From the NCBI GenBank assembly GCA_002350625.1, contig DEFE01000026.1, positions 66,268 through 99,148 of the forward strand: a DNA stretch of 32,881 nt, read 5' to 3'. The stretch comes from Lachnospiraceae bacterium UBA2860 (lineage in GTDB: Bacteria; Bacillota; Clostridia; Lachnospirales; Lachnospiraceae). The notes under the pieces were generated by a model. The model was not told where the DNA came from. It saw only the letters and a program-made list of their open reading frames with translations, and did no database searches. The position numbers and the translations under genes were made by a program. Positions 1-7,405 of this stretch are shown in pieces (within the stretch, counting starts at the first letter, position 1; every line of letters starts with the position of its first letter).

Positions 1-1
1 C

Positions 2-955
2 ATCTCTTCCATCGAAGAGTGCAAGGAAATCACGGACGCGGCCGGCATCGATGTCTATAAGCTGATTGAAGGCATTCAGCCGATCTGCTTCGAAAATGCG
101 AAGTGGGCCTACACGGTCGGCGCGGCCATCGCGATCAAGAAGAACTGCCGCAAGGCCTCCGAGGCAGCAGCTGCCATCGGCATCGGCCTGCAGGCTTTCT
201 GCATCCCCGGCTCCGTAGCGGATCGCCGCAAGGTCGGCCTCGGACACGGCAACCTCGGCAAGATGCTCCTCGAAGAGGACACAGAGTGCTTCGCGTTCCT
301 CGCGGGCCACGAGTCCTTCGCGGCCGCTGAAGGCGCGATCGGCATCGCCGAAAAGGCCAACAAGGTCCGTCAGAAGCCGCTCCGCGTCATCCTGAACGGC
401 CTCGGCAAGGACGCTGCGCAGATCATCTCCCGCATCAACGGCTTCACCTATGTGGAGACCAAGTACAACTACTTCACCGGCGAGGTTGAGGAAGTCTTCA
501 GAAAGTGCTACTCCAAGGATCCGGAGTCGCCGCGCGCCAAGGTCAACTGCTACGGCGCCAACGACGTCCAGGAAGGCGTCGCCATCATGTGGAAAGAGAA
601 CGTCGACGTCTCCATCACGGGCAACTCCACCAACCCGACACGCTTCCAGCATCCGGTGGCGGGCACGTATAAGAAAGAGCGCATCGAAGCCGGGAAGAAG
701 TACTTCTCCGTGGCTTCCGGCGGCGGCACGGGCCGCACGCTTCATCCGGACAACATGGCGGCGGGCCCCGCGTCCTACGGCATGACCGATACGATGGGCC
801 GCATGCACTCCGACGCACAGTTTGCAGGCTCCTCCTCCGTCCCGGCGCACGTCGAGATGATGGGCCTCATCGGCGCAGGCAACAACCCGATGGTCGGCAT
901 GACGGTTTCCACCGCGGTCTCCATCGAAGAGGCTGCCAAGGCCGGAAAATTCTGA
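2..955 (+). CDS. GGGtGRT-family protein (5' end missing)
   Basis: The reading frame is open from base 2 to a TGA at 953-955 (317 residues visible), so the start lies upstream of the window. The family is named for its GGGtGRT motif, which is encoded at 719-739 and followed by a His-Pro-Asp-Asn stretch. Other glycine-rich segments lie near nt 550-640 and nt 860-900. Its function is not established; it is a single-domain cytoplasmic protein common in anaerobic Firmicutes. No signal peptide or membrane segment is seen in the visible part. It ends just before a hairpin terminator and is therefore transcribed separately from purB. The family call rests on the exact motif and its context; nothing in the window points to a pathway. 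Confidence 0.85.
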   Translation: MSSIEECKEITDAAGIDVYKLIEGIQPICFENAKWAYTVGAAIAIKKNCRKASEAAAAIGIGLQAFCIPGSVADRRKVGLGHGNLGKMLLEEDTECFAFLAGHESFAAAEGAIGIAEKANKVRQKPLRVILNGLGKDAAQIISRINGFTYVETKYNYFTGEVEEVFRKCYSKDPESPRAKVNCYGANDVQEGVAIMWKENVDVSITGNSTNPTRFQHPVAGTYKKERIEAGKKYFSVASGGGTGRTLHPDNMAAGPASYGMTDTMGRMHSDAQFAGSSSVPAHVEMMGLIGAGNNPMVGMTVSTAVSIEEAAKAGKF

Positions 956-974
956 TCGTTTTACAGCGGGTTCA

Positions 975-1005
975 GACGGCGGTGCCCCCTTGGGCGCCGC
1001 CGTTT
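975..1005 (+). terminator. Intrinsic terminator after GGGtGRT gene
   Basis: A GC-rich stem (ACGGCGGTGCCC paired with GGGCGCCGCCGT, one G-T pair) is followed by a short T stretch, 20 bases after the stop codon. Confidence 0.7.
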
Positions 1006-1010
1006 ATACG

Positions 1011-1039
1011 TTGAAATGCCGCCTGTTTTATTGTATACT
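1011..1039 (+). promoter_or_regulatory. Sigma-A-type promoter of purB-purA
   Basis: TTGAAA (1011-1016), a 17-base spacer and TATACT (1034-1039), followed by a leader of about 90 bases. No purine riboswitch fold was recognised in that leader. Confidence 0.7.
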
Positions 1040-1132
1040 TTTCCCGCTGAGTTCTCGGGCATGCGCGCCCGGCGTTTAGCAGGGTCCGAACCGGCATTTT
1101 AAGAAGTGACAAAATGAGCGGGAGGAAGCACG

Positions 1133-2563
1133 ATGGAAGACCGGTATACAAGCCCCCTTTCAGAGCGGTACGCGAGCAGGGAGATGCAGGAAGTCTTTTC
1201 CCAGGACAGGAAATTTAAGACATGGCGGAAGCTATGGATCGCTCTCGCGGAGACGGAGCAGGAGCTCGGCCTTCCGATCACGGACGAACAGATCGCCGAG
1301 CTGAAGGCCCACGCTGATGACATCAATTATGAAGACGCCAGGGCGCGGGAGAAGGAAGTGCGGCACGACGTGATGTCGCACGTCTACGCTTACGGCCTGC
1401 AGTGCCCGAAGGCGAAGGGAATCATTCATCTGGGCGCCACCTCCTGCTATGTGGGAGACAATACGGACCTCATCCTCATGCGCGACGCGCTTCAGATCAT
1501 CCGCAGGAAGCTGATCAGCGTGATCGGTTCGCTCGCCGCGTTCGCGGAGAAATACAAGGACCTGCCGACGCTCGCCTTCACGCACTTCCAGCCGGCGCAG
1601 CCGACGACGGTCGGAAAGCGCGCGACGCTCTGGATCAACGAGCTGATGATTGATCTCGAGGACCTGACATACGTGCGGGATTCGCTGCGCCTCCTCGGCT
1701 CGAAGGGGACGACGGGGACGCAGGCCTCGTTCCTCGAGCTCTTTGAGGGAGATGAGGAGAAATGCGACCGCCTCGATCCCATGATCGCCGAAAAGATGGG
1801 CTTCCCCGGCTGCTATCCCGTGTCCGGGCAGACCTATTCGCGCAAGATCGACACCCGCGTCCTCAATGTGCTCGCGGGCATTGCGGCCAGCGCGACGAAG
1901 TTTTCGAATGATATCCGGCTGCTGCAGCACCTGAAAGAGGTGGAGGAGCCATTTGAGAAGCACCAGATCGGATCCTCCGCGATGGCCTACAAGCGGAACC
2001 CGATGCGCTCGGAGCGGATCGCGTCCCTTGCGCGCTATCTCATCGCGGACGCTATGAATCCGGCGATTACCTCTGCCGTGCAGTGGTTTGAGCGGACGCT
2101 TGACGATTCGGCCAACAAGCGGCTCAGCGTGCCGGAGGGCTTCCTCGCGGCGGACGGCATCCTGGATCTGATGGCGAACGTCGCGGACGGCCTCGTCGTC
2201 TACCCGAAGGTTATCCGGAAGCATCTGATGGCGGAGCTGCCGTTCATGGCGACGGAAAACATCATGATGGACGCGGTGAAGGCCGGCGGAGACAGGCAGG
2301 AGCTGCACGAGCGCATCCGCGAGCTCTCCATGGCGGCCGGCCGCCACGTCAAGGAAGAGGGCGGCGACAATGACCTGCTCAGCCGCATCGCGGCGGACCC
2401 GGCGTTCGGCCTCACGGAGGAGGAACTCACGCGCGCCATGGATCCGGCAAAGTACGTCGGACGGGCGCCCTATCAGACGGAGAGATACTTAAGGGACGTG
2501 GTCCGGCCGCTGCTCGACGCGAACAGGGACGCACTCGGTTTTAAGGCAGAAATTAACGTATAA
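1133..2563 (+). CDS. purB: Adenylosuccinate lyase
   Basis: This is a fumarase/aspartase-superfamily lyase. It releases fumarate from adenylosuccinate (last step to AMP) and from SAICAR in de novo purine synthesis, in the cytoplasm. At 476 residues it has the family's usual length. Visible signatures are the GATS segment near residue 100, the catalytic His region THFQPAQPT (His151), and the signature loop SSAMAYKRNPMRSE (residues 281-294) with its catalytic serines. The start is set by GGGAGGA seven bases upstream. purA follows after 20 bases, so the two AMP-branch enzymes form one operon behind the promoter at 1011-1039. The N-terminal and KGTTGTQ segments resemble the PurB subgroup shared by clostridia and eukaryotes. 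Confidence 0.95.
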   Translation: MEDRYTSPLSERYASREMQEVFSQDRKFKTWRKLWIALAETEQELGLPITDEQIAELKAHADDINYEDARAREKEVRHDVMSHVYAYGLQCPKAKGIIHLGATSCYVGDNTDLILMRDALQIIRRKLISVIGSLAAFAEKYKDLPTLAFTHFQPAQPTTVGKRATLWINELMIDLEDLTYVRDSLRLLGSKGTTGTQASFLELFEGDEEKCDRLDPMIAEKMGFPGCYPVSGQTYSRKIDTRVLNVLAGIAASATKFSNDIRLLQHLKEVEEPFEKHQIGSSAMAYKRNPMRSERIASLARYLIADAMNPAITSAVQWFERTLDDSANKRLSVPEGFLAADGILDLMANVADGLVVYPKVIRKHLMAELPFMATENIMMDAVKAGGDRQELHERIRELSMAAGRHVKEEGGDNDLLSRIAADPAFGLTEEELTRAMDPAKYVGRAPYQTERYLRDVVRPLLDANRDALGFKAEINV

Positions 2564-2583
2564 GACGTTTAAGGGAGGTACCC

Positions 2584-3858
2584 ATGGTTACAGCTGTTGT
2601 CGGCGCCAACTGGGGCGATGAAGGCAAAGGAAAGATTACGGACGTGCTGGCATCGGAGGCGGATATCGTCATCCGCTTTCAGGGCGGGGCGAACGCCGGG
2701 CACACGATCAAGAACAACTACGGAAAGTTCGCGCTGCACACGCTGCCGTCGGGTGTGTTCCACCCGTCCGTCACGAACATCATCGGAAATGGCGTGGCCT
2801 TAAGCGTGGACCGCGTCGCGGCGGAGATCGCCGATATCACGGAGAAGGGCGTGCCCGCCCCGAAGCTCCTGATCTCGGACCGCGCGCAGATCGTCATGTC
2901 CTATCACGTGCTGTTCGACACGCTCGAGGAGGCGCGGCTTGCCGGCAAATCCTTCGGCTCGACAAAATCCGGCATCGCGCCCTTCTACTCGGACAAATTT
3001 GCCAAGATCGGCATCGAGGTCAACGAGCTTGAGGACCTCGACGCGCTGCGCGAGAAGGTGGACGGCATTCTCGAGAAGAAGAACATCCTCCTTAAGCATC
3101 TCTATCACGCGGAGGAGCTGAAGACGGACGACATCATGGAAGAACTCGTCCGCTATAAAGAATTCCTCGCCCCCTACACGGCGGACACGTCGGCCTTCCT
3201 CTTTAAGGCGCTGAAGGAAGGAAAGACGGCGCTCCTTGAGGGACAGCTCGGGACGATGAAGGACCCGGATCACGGGATCTACCCGATGGTGACCTCGAGC
3301 TCGACACTCGCCGGGTACGGGGCCGTCGGCGCGGGCATCCCGCCCTATGAGATCAAGAAGATCATCGCGGTCACGAAAGCTTATTCGAGCGCGGTGGGCG
3401 CAGGAGAGTTCGTCTCCGAGATCTTCGGGGACGCGGCGGAGGAGCTGCGGCGCCGCGGCGGCGACGGCGGAGAGTACGGCGCGACGACAGGGCGCCCGAG
3501 ACGCGTGGGCTTTTACGACGTGGTCGCCTCGCGCTACGGCTGCCGCCTGCAGGGCGCGACCGATGTGGCGCTGACGGTGCTCGACGTGCTCGGCTATCTC
3601 GACGAGATCCCCGTCTGCACCGCCTATGAGATCGACGGGCGCGTGACGGAGGAGTTTCCGACGACGCCGCTTCTTAAGCGCGCGAAGCCGGTGTGGACCG
3701 TGCTGCCGGGCTGGAAGTGCGATATCACGGGCATCCGCCGCTACGAGGAGCTCCCGGAAAACTGCCGGCGCTACATCGAGTTCATCGAAGAGAAGATCGG
3801 CTTCCCGGTGACCATGGTGTCCAACGGGCCGTCGAGAGACGACATTATCTACAGATAA
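2584..3858 (+). CDS. purA: Adenylosuccinate synthetase (divergent clostridial form)
   Basis: It catalyses GTP-dependent ligation of IMP and aspartate to adenylosuccinate, the step before PurB. The 424-residue length is typical. The N-terminal WGDEGKGK phosphate-binding loop (catalytic Asp) and the NAGHT motif (catalytic His) are intact. A strong AAGGGAGG site precedes the ATG. Compared with the E. coli form, the IMP-binding segment reads GSTKSGIAPFYSDK, and the following Arg-rich stretch (ARRG in E. coli) is AKIG. The mid-region reads EGQLGTMKDPDHG instead of the usual EGAQG pattern. I believe this variant is a clostridial subfamily rather than a damaged gene, because the flanking sequence is well conserved. 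It is co-transcribed with purB. Confidence 0.93.
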   Translation: MVTAVVGANWGDEGKGKITDVLASEADIVIRFQGGANAGHTIKNNYGKFALHTLPSGVFHPSVTNIIGNGVALSVDRVAAEIADITEKGVPAPKLLISDRAQIVMSYHVLFDTLEEARLAGKSFGSTKSGIAPFYSDKFAKIGIEVNELEDLDALREKVDGILEKKNILLKHLYHAEELKTDDIMEELVRYKEFLAPYTADTSAFLFKALKEGKTALLEGQLGTMKDPDHGIYPMVTSSSTLAGYGAVGAGIPPYEIKKIIAVTKAYSSAVGAGEFVSEIFGDAAEELRRRGGDGGEYGATTGRPRRVGFYDVVASRYGCRLQGATDVALTVLDVLGYLDEIPVCTAYEIDGRVTEEFPTTPLLKRAKPVWTVLPGWKCDITGIRRYEELPENCRRYIEFIEEKIGFPVTMVSNGPSRDDIIYR

Positions 3859-3894
3859 GCGGATATGATGCCCGTCATGAGGGCGGAGGTGCGC

Positions 3895-4506
3895 ATGGCA
3901 GCAGCCGGAACAGCAGGAATCATACGAAGGGCCTTCAAAGCATCACGTATCCTGGGGATGCTTGTCCTTGCGCTGCTTTTATGCGTCTCCGCAGCTGCGG
4001 AGGAAGACAGCCGCTTTCTTGTGAGTGAAGACGGGCGCTTCCGCGTGACGCTGCCGGAGGGGTGGACGGACGCGAAGGGAACGCTTGACCCGGACGGCAA
4101 AGCGGACGAGGCATTTTTCATCGAGGCGGCGGACGAGGAGGGCATCAGCTACCTCGTCTTCAACGAGGAGGACCTCGACGGCGAGACGCTGAAGACCTTT
4201 GACGATTACTTCACGGCGCTCGCGATGGGCGTGTCCGGGAATCCGGCCTTTTCTGACGTGCGCCTCTCCGGCGCGGAGGACAGGATCCTTTCCGGAAGCG
4301 GCATGCTCTGCCGCATGATTACGTTTTCCGCCTCCTATCAGCCGGAGGACGGCAGCACGCCGGTCGGCGTCGCCTGCCGGATCTACGCGGTGCAGGGCGG
4401 CGGGGGAACCTGCTATCAGTTCGAGGCCTGGACGAAGGCGGCCAACGCGCTCGAGGCGTCGCCGCTCATCGACGGCATCGTGGATTCATTTACGGTTCTC
4501 AAGTGA
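3895..4506 (+). CDS. Small exported or membrane-anchored protein, unknown
   Basis: A 203-residue protein with a basic N-terminus and one hydrophobic segment (ILGMLVLALLLCVSAAAEE, about residues 19-37) that looks like a signal peptide with an Ala-X-Ala-like cleavage site; it could instead act as an anchor. The rest is acidic and soluble with a compact alpha/beta pattern, including a segment on using the protein as a stress-type surface domain (GWTDAKG, FFIEAADEEG, LVFNEEDLDG), and no catalytic motif. An in-frame ATG at 3865 exists, but the GGAGGT site at 3885-3890 favours the ATG at 3895. It lies 36 bases after purA and 24 before the HAD gene, so it may be in the same transcript. I do not recognise a named family. 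Confidence 0.7.
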   Translation: MAAAGTAGIIRRAFKASRILGMLVLALLLCVSAAAEEDSRFLVSEDGRFRVTLPEGWTDAKGTLDPDGKADEAFFIEAADEEGISYLVFNEEDLDGETLKTFDDYFTALAMGVSGNPAFSDVRLSGAEDRILSGSGMLCRMITFSASYQPEDGSTPVGVACRIYAVQGGGGTCYQFEAWTKAANALEASPLIDGIVDSFTVLK

Positions 4507-4530
4507 TCCGGACCGGGAGGGAGACAAGGC

Positions 4531-5346
4531 ATGGATAAAGCGAAACGAATACTGGCGCTTCTTGCCGTCATTCTGCTCGGCGGCATGTACGTGGCTGCGC
4601 TGATCTTTTCCCTGATGAGCAGCGACAGGGCACAGGTCTGCTTCCGCGCCGCGCTGGCGGGAACCGTGCTCATCCCGGTGCTCCTCTACCTCTTTCTTCT
4701 TGTGCTGCGCGCCGTGCGGCCCGCGAAGTCGGCCGTGGTGGACGCGATCGTCTTCGACGTGGGAAACGTGCTGCTTAAGTGGGACTGGCAGGAATACCTT
4801 CTCTCGATCGGCATTTCCGAAGAGGCGGTCCGCGCCTTTAAGGAGAAGGTCGTCGGCACAAAGGCGTGGGACGCGCTCGATGACGGAAAGAGGACGCGGG
4901 AGGATGTGACGGAGGATCTGGTGCAGATGGTGCCGGAGTACGCGGAAGAATTCCGCACCTTCATGCGCACCTTCGCGGACGGCGTCGAGCCGTTTCCGTA
5001 CACGGAAGGATGGCTCCGGGCGCTCAGGGAAAAAGGATACCGCCTGTATTTTCTGTCCAACTGGAACAGGGAGTGCTGCGAGGAGCTTAAGGCGCGCGGC
5101 GTCATGGATTTTGAAAAGCAGATGGACGGGGGACTTTGGTCCTATACGTGCGGGCTCGTGAAGCCGGACCCGGCGATCTACAGAAAGCTGCTTGCGGATA
5201 TGCGTCTTGATCCGAAGCGGACCGTCTTTATCGACGACAATGAGAAGAATGTGAAGGGCGCAAGAGACGCGGGAATGAGCGGCATCTTGTTTAAGGACTA
5301 CGGGGACGCGGCGGAGAAGCTCAGGTCCATAGGTGTTGTGTGGTGA
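4531..5346 (+). CDS. HAD-superfamily hydrolase with two N-terminal membrane segments
   Basis: Residues 7-29 and about 40-62 are hydrophobic helices. The rest is a complete HAD-IA-type phosphatase domain: motif I FDVGNVL with nucleophile Asp76, motif II FLSNWN, motif III Lys in GLVKPDP, and motif IV VFIDDNEKNV. Related enzymes act on small phosphorylated metabolites; the substrate cannot be read from sequence. The membrane part resembles a small two-helix protein often seen on its own, so this looks like an in-frame fusion. No ribosome binding site lies before the GTG codons at the junction (near 4736), so a separate HAD start is unlikely. The ATG at 4531 is preceded by GGGAGG. The topology would place the catalytic domain on the cytoplasmic side. 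Confidence 0.85.
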   Translation: MDKAKRILALLAVILLGGMYVAALIFSLMSSDRAQVCFRAALAGTVLIPVLLYLFLLVLRAVRPAKSAVVDAIVFDVGNVLLKWDWQEYLLSIGISEEAVRAFKEKVVGTKAWDALDDGKRTREDVTEDLVQMVPEYAEEFRTFMRTFADGVEPFPYTEGWLRALREKGYRLYFLSNWNRECCEELKARGVMDFEKQMDGGLWSYTCGLVKPDPAIYRKLLADMRLDPKRTVFIDDNEKNVKGARDAGMSGILFKDYGDAAEKLRSIGVVW

Positions 5347-5364
5347 CGGGGGATGTGTTACAAT
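5336..5364 (+). promoter_or_regulatory. Promoter upstream of SEC-C gene
   Basis: TTGTGT (5336-5341), a 17-base spacer and TACAAT (5359-5364), overlapping the end of the HAD gene and 75 bases before the next start. Confidence 0.5.
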
Positions 5365-5439
5365 ACCTCCGTTTGAAGAAACTGTCCGGGAAAGAACCGG
5401 CAGCGGATTTTTGTATCATAATAAATCAGGAGTAGAATC

Positions 5440-5997
5440 ATGGCAGACAACAGCAAACAGATCGAGCAGATGGAAGAGGAACTGAAGGTCGACAAGAATT
5501 CCCTGCTCGGCAAATGGCGCAATAAGGCATATGACCAGAACGCGGACAAGGGATGGCTGAAGAGATTCTGGGATTCGTATTTCCAGACGGAGAAGGGCAT
5601 CTATCAGCAGCTTCTCGCCGACCCGGACGCGGAGGTGCGCGGCACCGTGAAGGAGCTCGCGGAGAAGTATGCCGTGCCGGTCGAGACGATGGTGGGCTTC
5701 CTTGACGGCATCAACGATTCCCTCGTCGAGCCGAACCCCATCGAGACGATGGACGAGGACACCGAGGTGAGCCTCGCCTTCGACAGGGAAAAGCTCTACA
5801 AGAACATGGTCGACGCCAAGGCCGACTGGCTCTACGAGCTGCCGGAATGGAACGAGATCTTTTCCGCGGAGCGGCAGAAGGAGCTCTATCTCGAGCAGAA
5901 GAAATCCGGCACGATCGTGAAGCCGAAGAAGATCGGAAGAAACGATCCGTGTCCGTGCGGAAGCGGCAAGAAGTACAAGCACTGCTGCGGCAGATAA
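5440..5997 (+). CDS. SEC-C motif protein
   Basis: A 185-residue cytoplasmic protein ending in a textbook SEC-C zinc-binding motif: the last 20 residues contain NDPCPCGSGKKYKHCC, as at the SecA C-terminus. The N-terminal two thirds are helical and charged and contain a YQQLLADPDAEVR segment followed by an acidic region. Free-standing SEC-C proteins are thought to bind zinc and contact SecB, ribosomes or other partners. The role of this one is unknown. It has its own promoter upstream and precedes the infC promoter by 15 bases with no clear terminator between, so some read-through into the infC leader is possible. The start follows a GGAG site at 5430. Confidence 0.85.
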   Translation: MADNSKQIEQMEEELKVDKNSLLGKWRNKAYDQNADKGWLKRFWDSYFQTEKGIYQQLLADPDAEVRGTVKELAEKYAVPVETMVGFLDGINDSLVEPNPIETMDEDTEVSLAFDREKLYKNMVDAKADWLYELPEWNEIFSAERQKELYLEQKKSGTIVKPKKIGRNDPCPCGSGKKYKHCCGR

Positions 5998-6012
5998 GCG
6001 CGAAATTATCTG

Positions 6013-6041
6013 TTGACATTTCCGCATGCGGATGCTAAAGT
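6013..6041 (+). promoter_or_regulatory. infC operon promoter
   Basis: Consensus TTGACA (6013-6018), a 17-base spacer and TAAAGT (6036-6041), placing the start of transcription near 6048 and giving an approximately 200-base leader. Confidence 0.75.
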
Positions 6042-6047
6042 ATCACT

Positions 6048-6245
6048 GTTGTAAAACAAGCAGAGTGTCCACTCTCACCCCGGAGCGCATCAGCGACGGG
6101 CGTTGATAAAGAGCAAAGTGCGTATCTGATATGCGCACGCGCGATTTTCGATGTTATGCGGACAGTCTGACTGACTGTCCGTGTTTTTCTGAGAGGAACA
6201 CCGTCAGAAGCAAATGAGTCGTTTCATTCAAAGGAGGGTAGTCTC
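6048..6245 (+). ncRNA. infC-rpmI-rplT leader with attenuator (L20-leader-like)
   Basis: The leader holds a hairpin at about 6118-6138 (GTGCGTAT paired with ATATGCGCAC) and a strong terminator hairpin at 6159-6189. By position it corresponds to the L20 autoregulatory leader of Bacillus and relatives, where L20 binding promotes early termination. I identify it by gene order and by the premature terminator, not by matching a covariance model. Confidence 0.65.
6159..6189 (+). terminator. Attenuator terminator in infC leader
   Basis: Perfect 9-bp stem CGGACAGTC / GACTGTCCG, loop TGACT, then TGTTTTT. It lies 57 bases before the infC start codon, so it must be conditional. Confidence 0.8.
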
Positions 6246-6752
6246 ATTAGCGATTTAATGATTAACGAGCAGATCCGCGATCGGGAGATCCGTCTGGTCG
6301 GAGAGAACGGTGAACAGCTGGGCATCATGTCCGCCCGCGAAGCGCAGACGATGGCCGAAGAGGCAGGTCTTGACCTTGTCAAGATCGCTCCGAAGGCACA
6401 GCCTCCTGTCTGCAAGATCATTGACTACAGCAAGTTCAAGTACGAGCAGTCCAGGAAGGAAAAGGAAGCGCGCAGGAAGCAGAAGATTGTGGAGATCAAG
6501 GAGATTCGCATGTCTCCGAATATTGACACGAACGACCTCAACACGAAGGTCGCTGCAGCCAGAAAGTTTATCCAGAAGGGCAATAAGGTGAAGGTGAGCA
6601 TCCGCTTCCGCGGCCGCGAGATGGCCCACACGGCGCAGAGCCGCCCGATGATGGATGACTTCGCCGCGAAGCTGTCCGATATCGCCGTTGTCGACAAGCC
6701 TCCGAAGATGGAAGGCCGGTTCATGACAATGTTTCTGACAGAGAAGAAATAA
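6246..6752 (+). CDS. infC: Translation initiation factor IF-3, AUU start
   Basis: IF-3 binds the 30S subunit, prevents premature 50S joining and proofreads start codons. The N-domain begins (fM)SDLMINEQIRDREIRLV and the C-domain carries the VSIRFRGREMAHT segment. The AAGGAGGG at 6231-6238 is seven bases before an ATT at 6246 that is in frame with the rest. The first ATG (6258) would be 19 bases away, so the start is almost certainly AUU, giving 168 residues. An AUU start is the well-known autoregulatory device of infC, because IF-3 discriminates against it. It is followed by rpmI after 17 bases and rplT in a single operon. Confidence 0.95.
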   Translation: MSDLMINEQIRDREIRLVGENGEQLGIMSAREAQTMAEEAGLDLVKIAPKAQPPVCKIIDYSKFKYEQSRKEKEARRKQKIVEIKEIRMSPNIDTNDLNTKVAAARKFIQKGNKVKVSIRFRGREMAHTAQSRPMMDDFAAKLSDIAVVDKPPKMEGRFMTMFLTEKK

Positions 6753-6769
6753 AGAGAGGAGAACTTATT

Positions 6770-6967
6770 ATGCCGAAGATGAAGACAAAAAGAGCTGCTG
6801 CCAAGCGTTTCCACGCTACCGGCACAGGAAAGCTCAAGAGAATGAAAGCTTACAAGAGCCATATCCTCACAAAGAAGAGCCGCAAGACGAAGAGAAACTT
6901 AAGACACGCGACGATTACGGATCAGACGAACGCGAAGGTCATGAAGAAGATTTTACCGTATCTGTAA
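6770..6967 (+). CDS. rpmI: Ribosomal protein bL35
   Basis: A 65-residue, strongly basic 50S protein with the characteristic start MPKMKTKRAAAKRF and the middle HILTKKSRKTKRNLR. Length and position between infC and rplT are standard. A GAGAGGAG site precedes the ATG. Expression should be coupled to the leader attenuator. Confidence 0.97.
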   Translation: MPKMKTKRAAAKRFHATGTGKLKRMKAYKSHILTKKSRKTKRNLRHATITDQTNAKVMKKILPYL

Positions 6968-7000
6968 GATGCGCACTTTGAGGATTTGGAGGAATAAAAA

Positions 7001-7357
7001 ATGGCAAGAATTAAAGGTGGCTTAAACGCCAGAAAAAGACATAACCGCACACTGAAGCTGGCCAAGGGATACTACGGCGCCAGATCCAAGCAGTACAGGA
7101 TCGCCAAGCAGTCCGTCATGCGCGCGCTCGCGAGCGCTTACAAGGGCCGCAAGCAGAGAAAGAGAGACTTCAGAAGACTGTGGATCGCCCGCATCGGCGC
7201 GGCGGCCCGTCTGAACGGCCTCAACTACAGCACATTCATGCACGGCCTCAAGGTCGCGAACATCGAGATCAACCGCAAGATGCTCGCAGACATCGCTGTC
7301 AGCGATCCGGAAGGATTTGCGGCACTTGCCGAGACAGCGAAGAACGCAGTGGCCTGA
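7001..7357 (+). CDS. rplT: Ribosomal protein bL20
   Basis: A 118-residue 50S assembly protein, with the N-terminal basic extension MARIKGGLNARKRHNRTLKLAKGYYG broken here as MARIKGGLNARK then HNRTLKLAKGYYG, followed by the globular domain containing RRLWIARI and LNGLNYSTFMHGL. In Firmicutes L20 represses this operon through its leader. It is the last gene of the operon and ends 17 bases before a strong bidirectional terminator shared with rarA. Confidence 0.97.
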   Translation: MARIKGGLNARKRHNRTLKLAKGYYGARSKQYRIAKQSVMRALASAYKGRKQRKRDFRRLWIARIGAAARLNGLNYSTFMHGLKVANIEINRKMLADIAVSDPEGFAALAETAKNAVA

Positions 7358-7373
7358 GACCGGTATATAGGAC

Positions 7374-7405
7374 AAAAAAATCTCCGCGTGAGCGGAGATT
7401 TTTTT
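7374..7405. terminator. Bidirectional terminator between rplT and rarA
   Basis: A7, stem TCTCCGC / GCGGAGA with GTGA loop, then T7. It serves both convergent transcripts, and the rarA stop codon overlaps its T tract. Confidence 0.9.

Noticed and set aside
1232..2347. 371-codon frame opposite purB
   Set aside because: A shadow of high GC codon use; no ribosome binding site and no recognisable domain.
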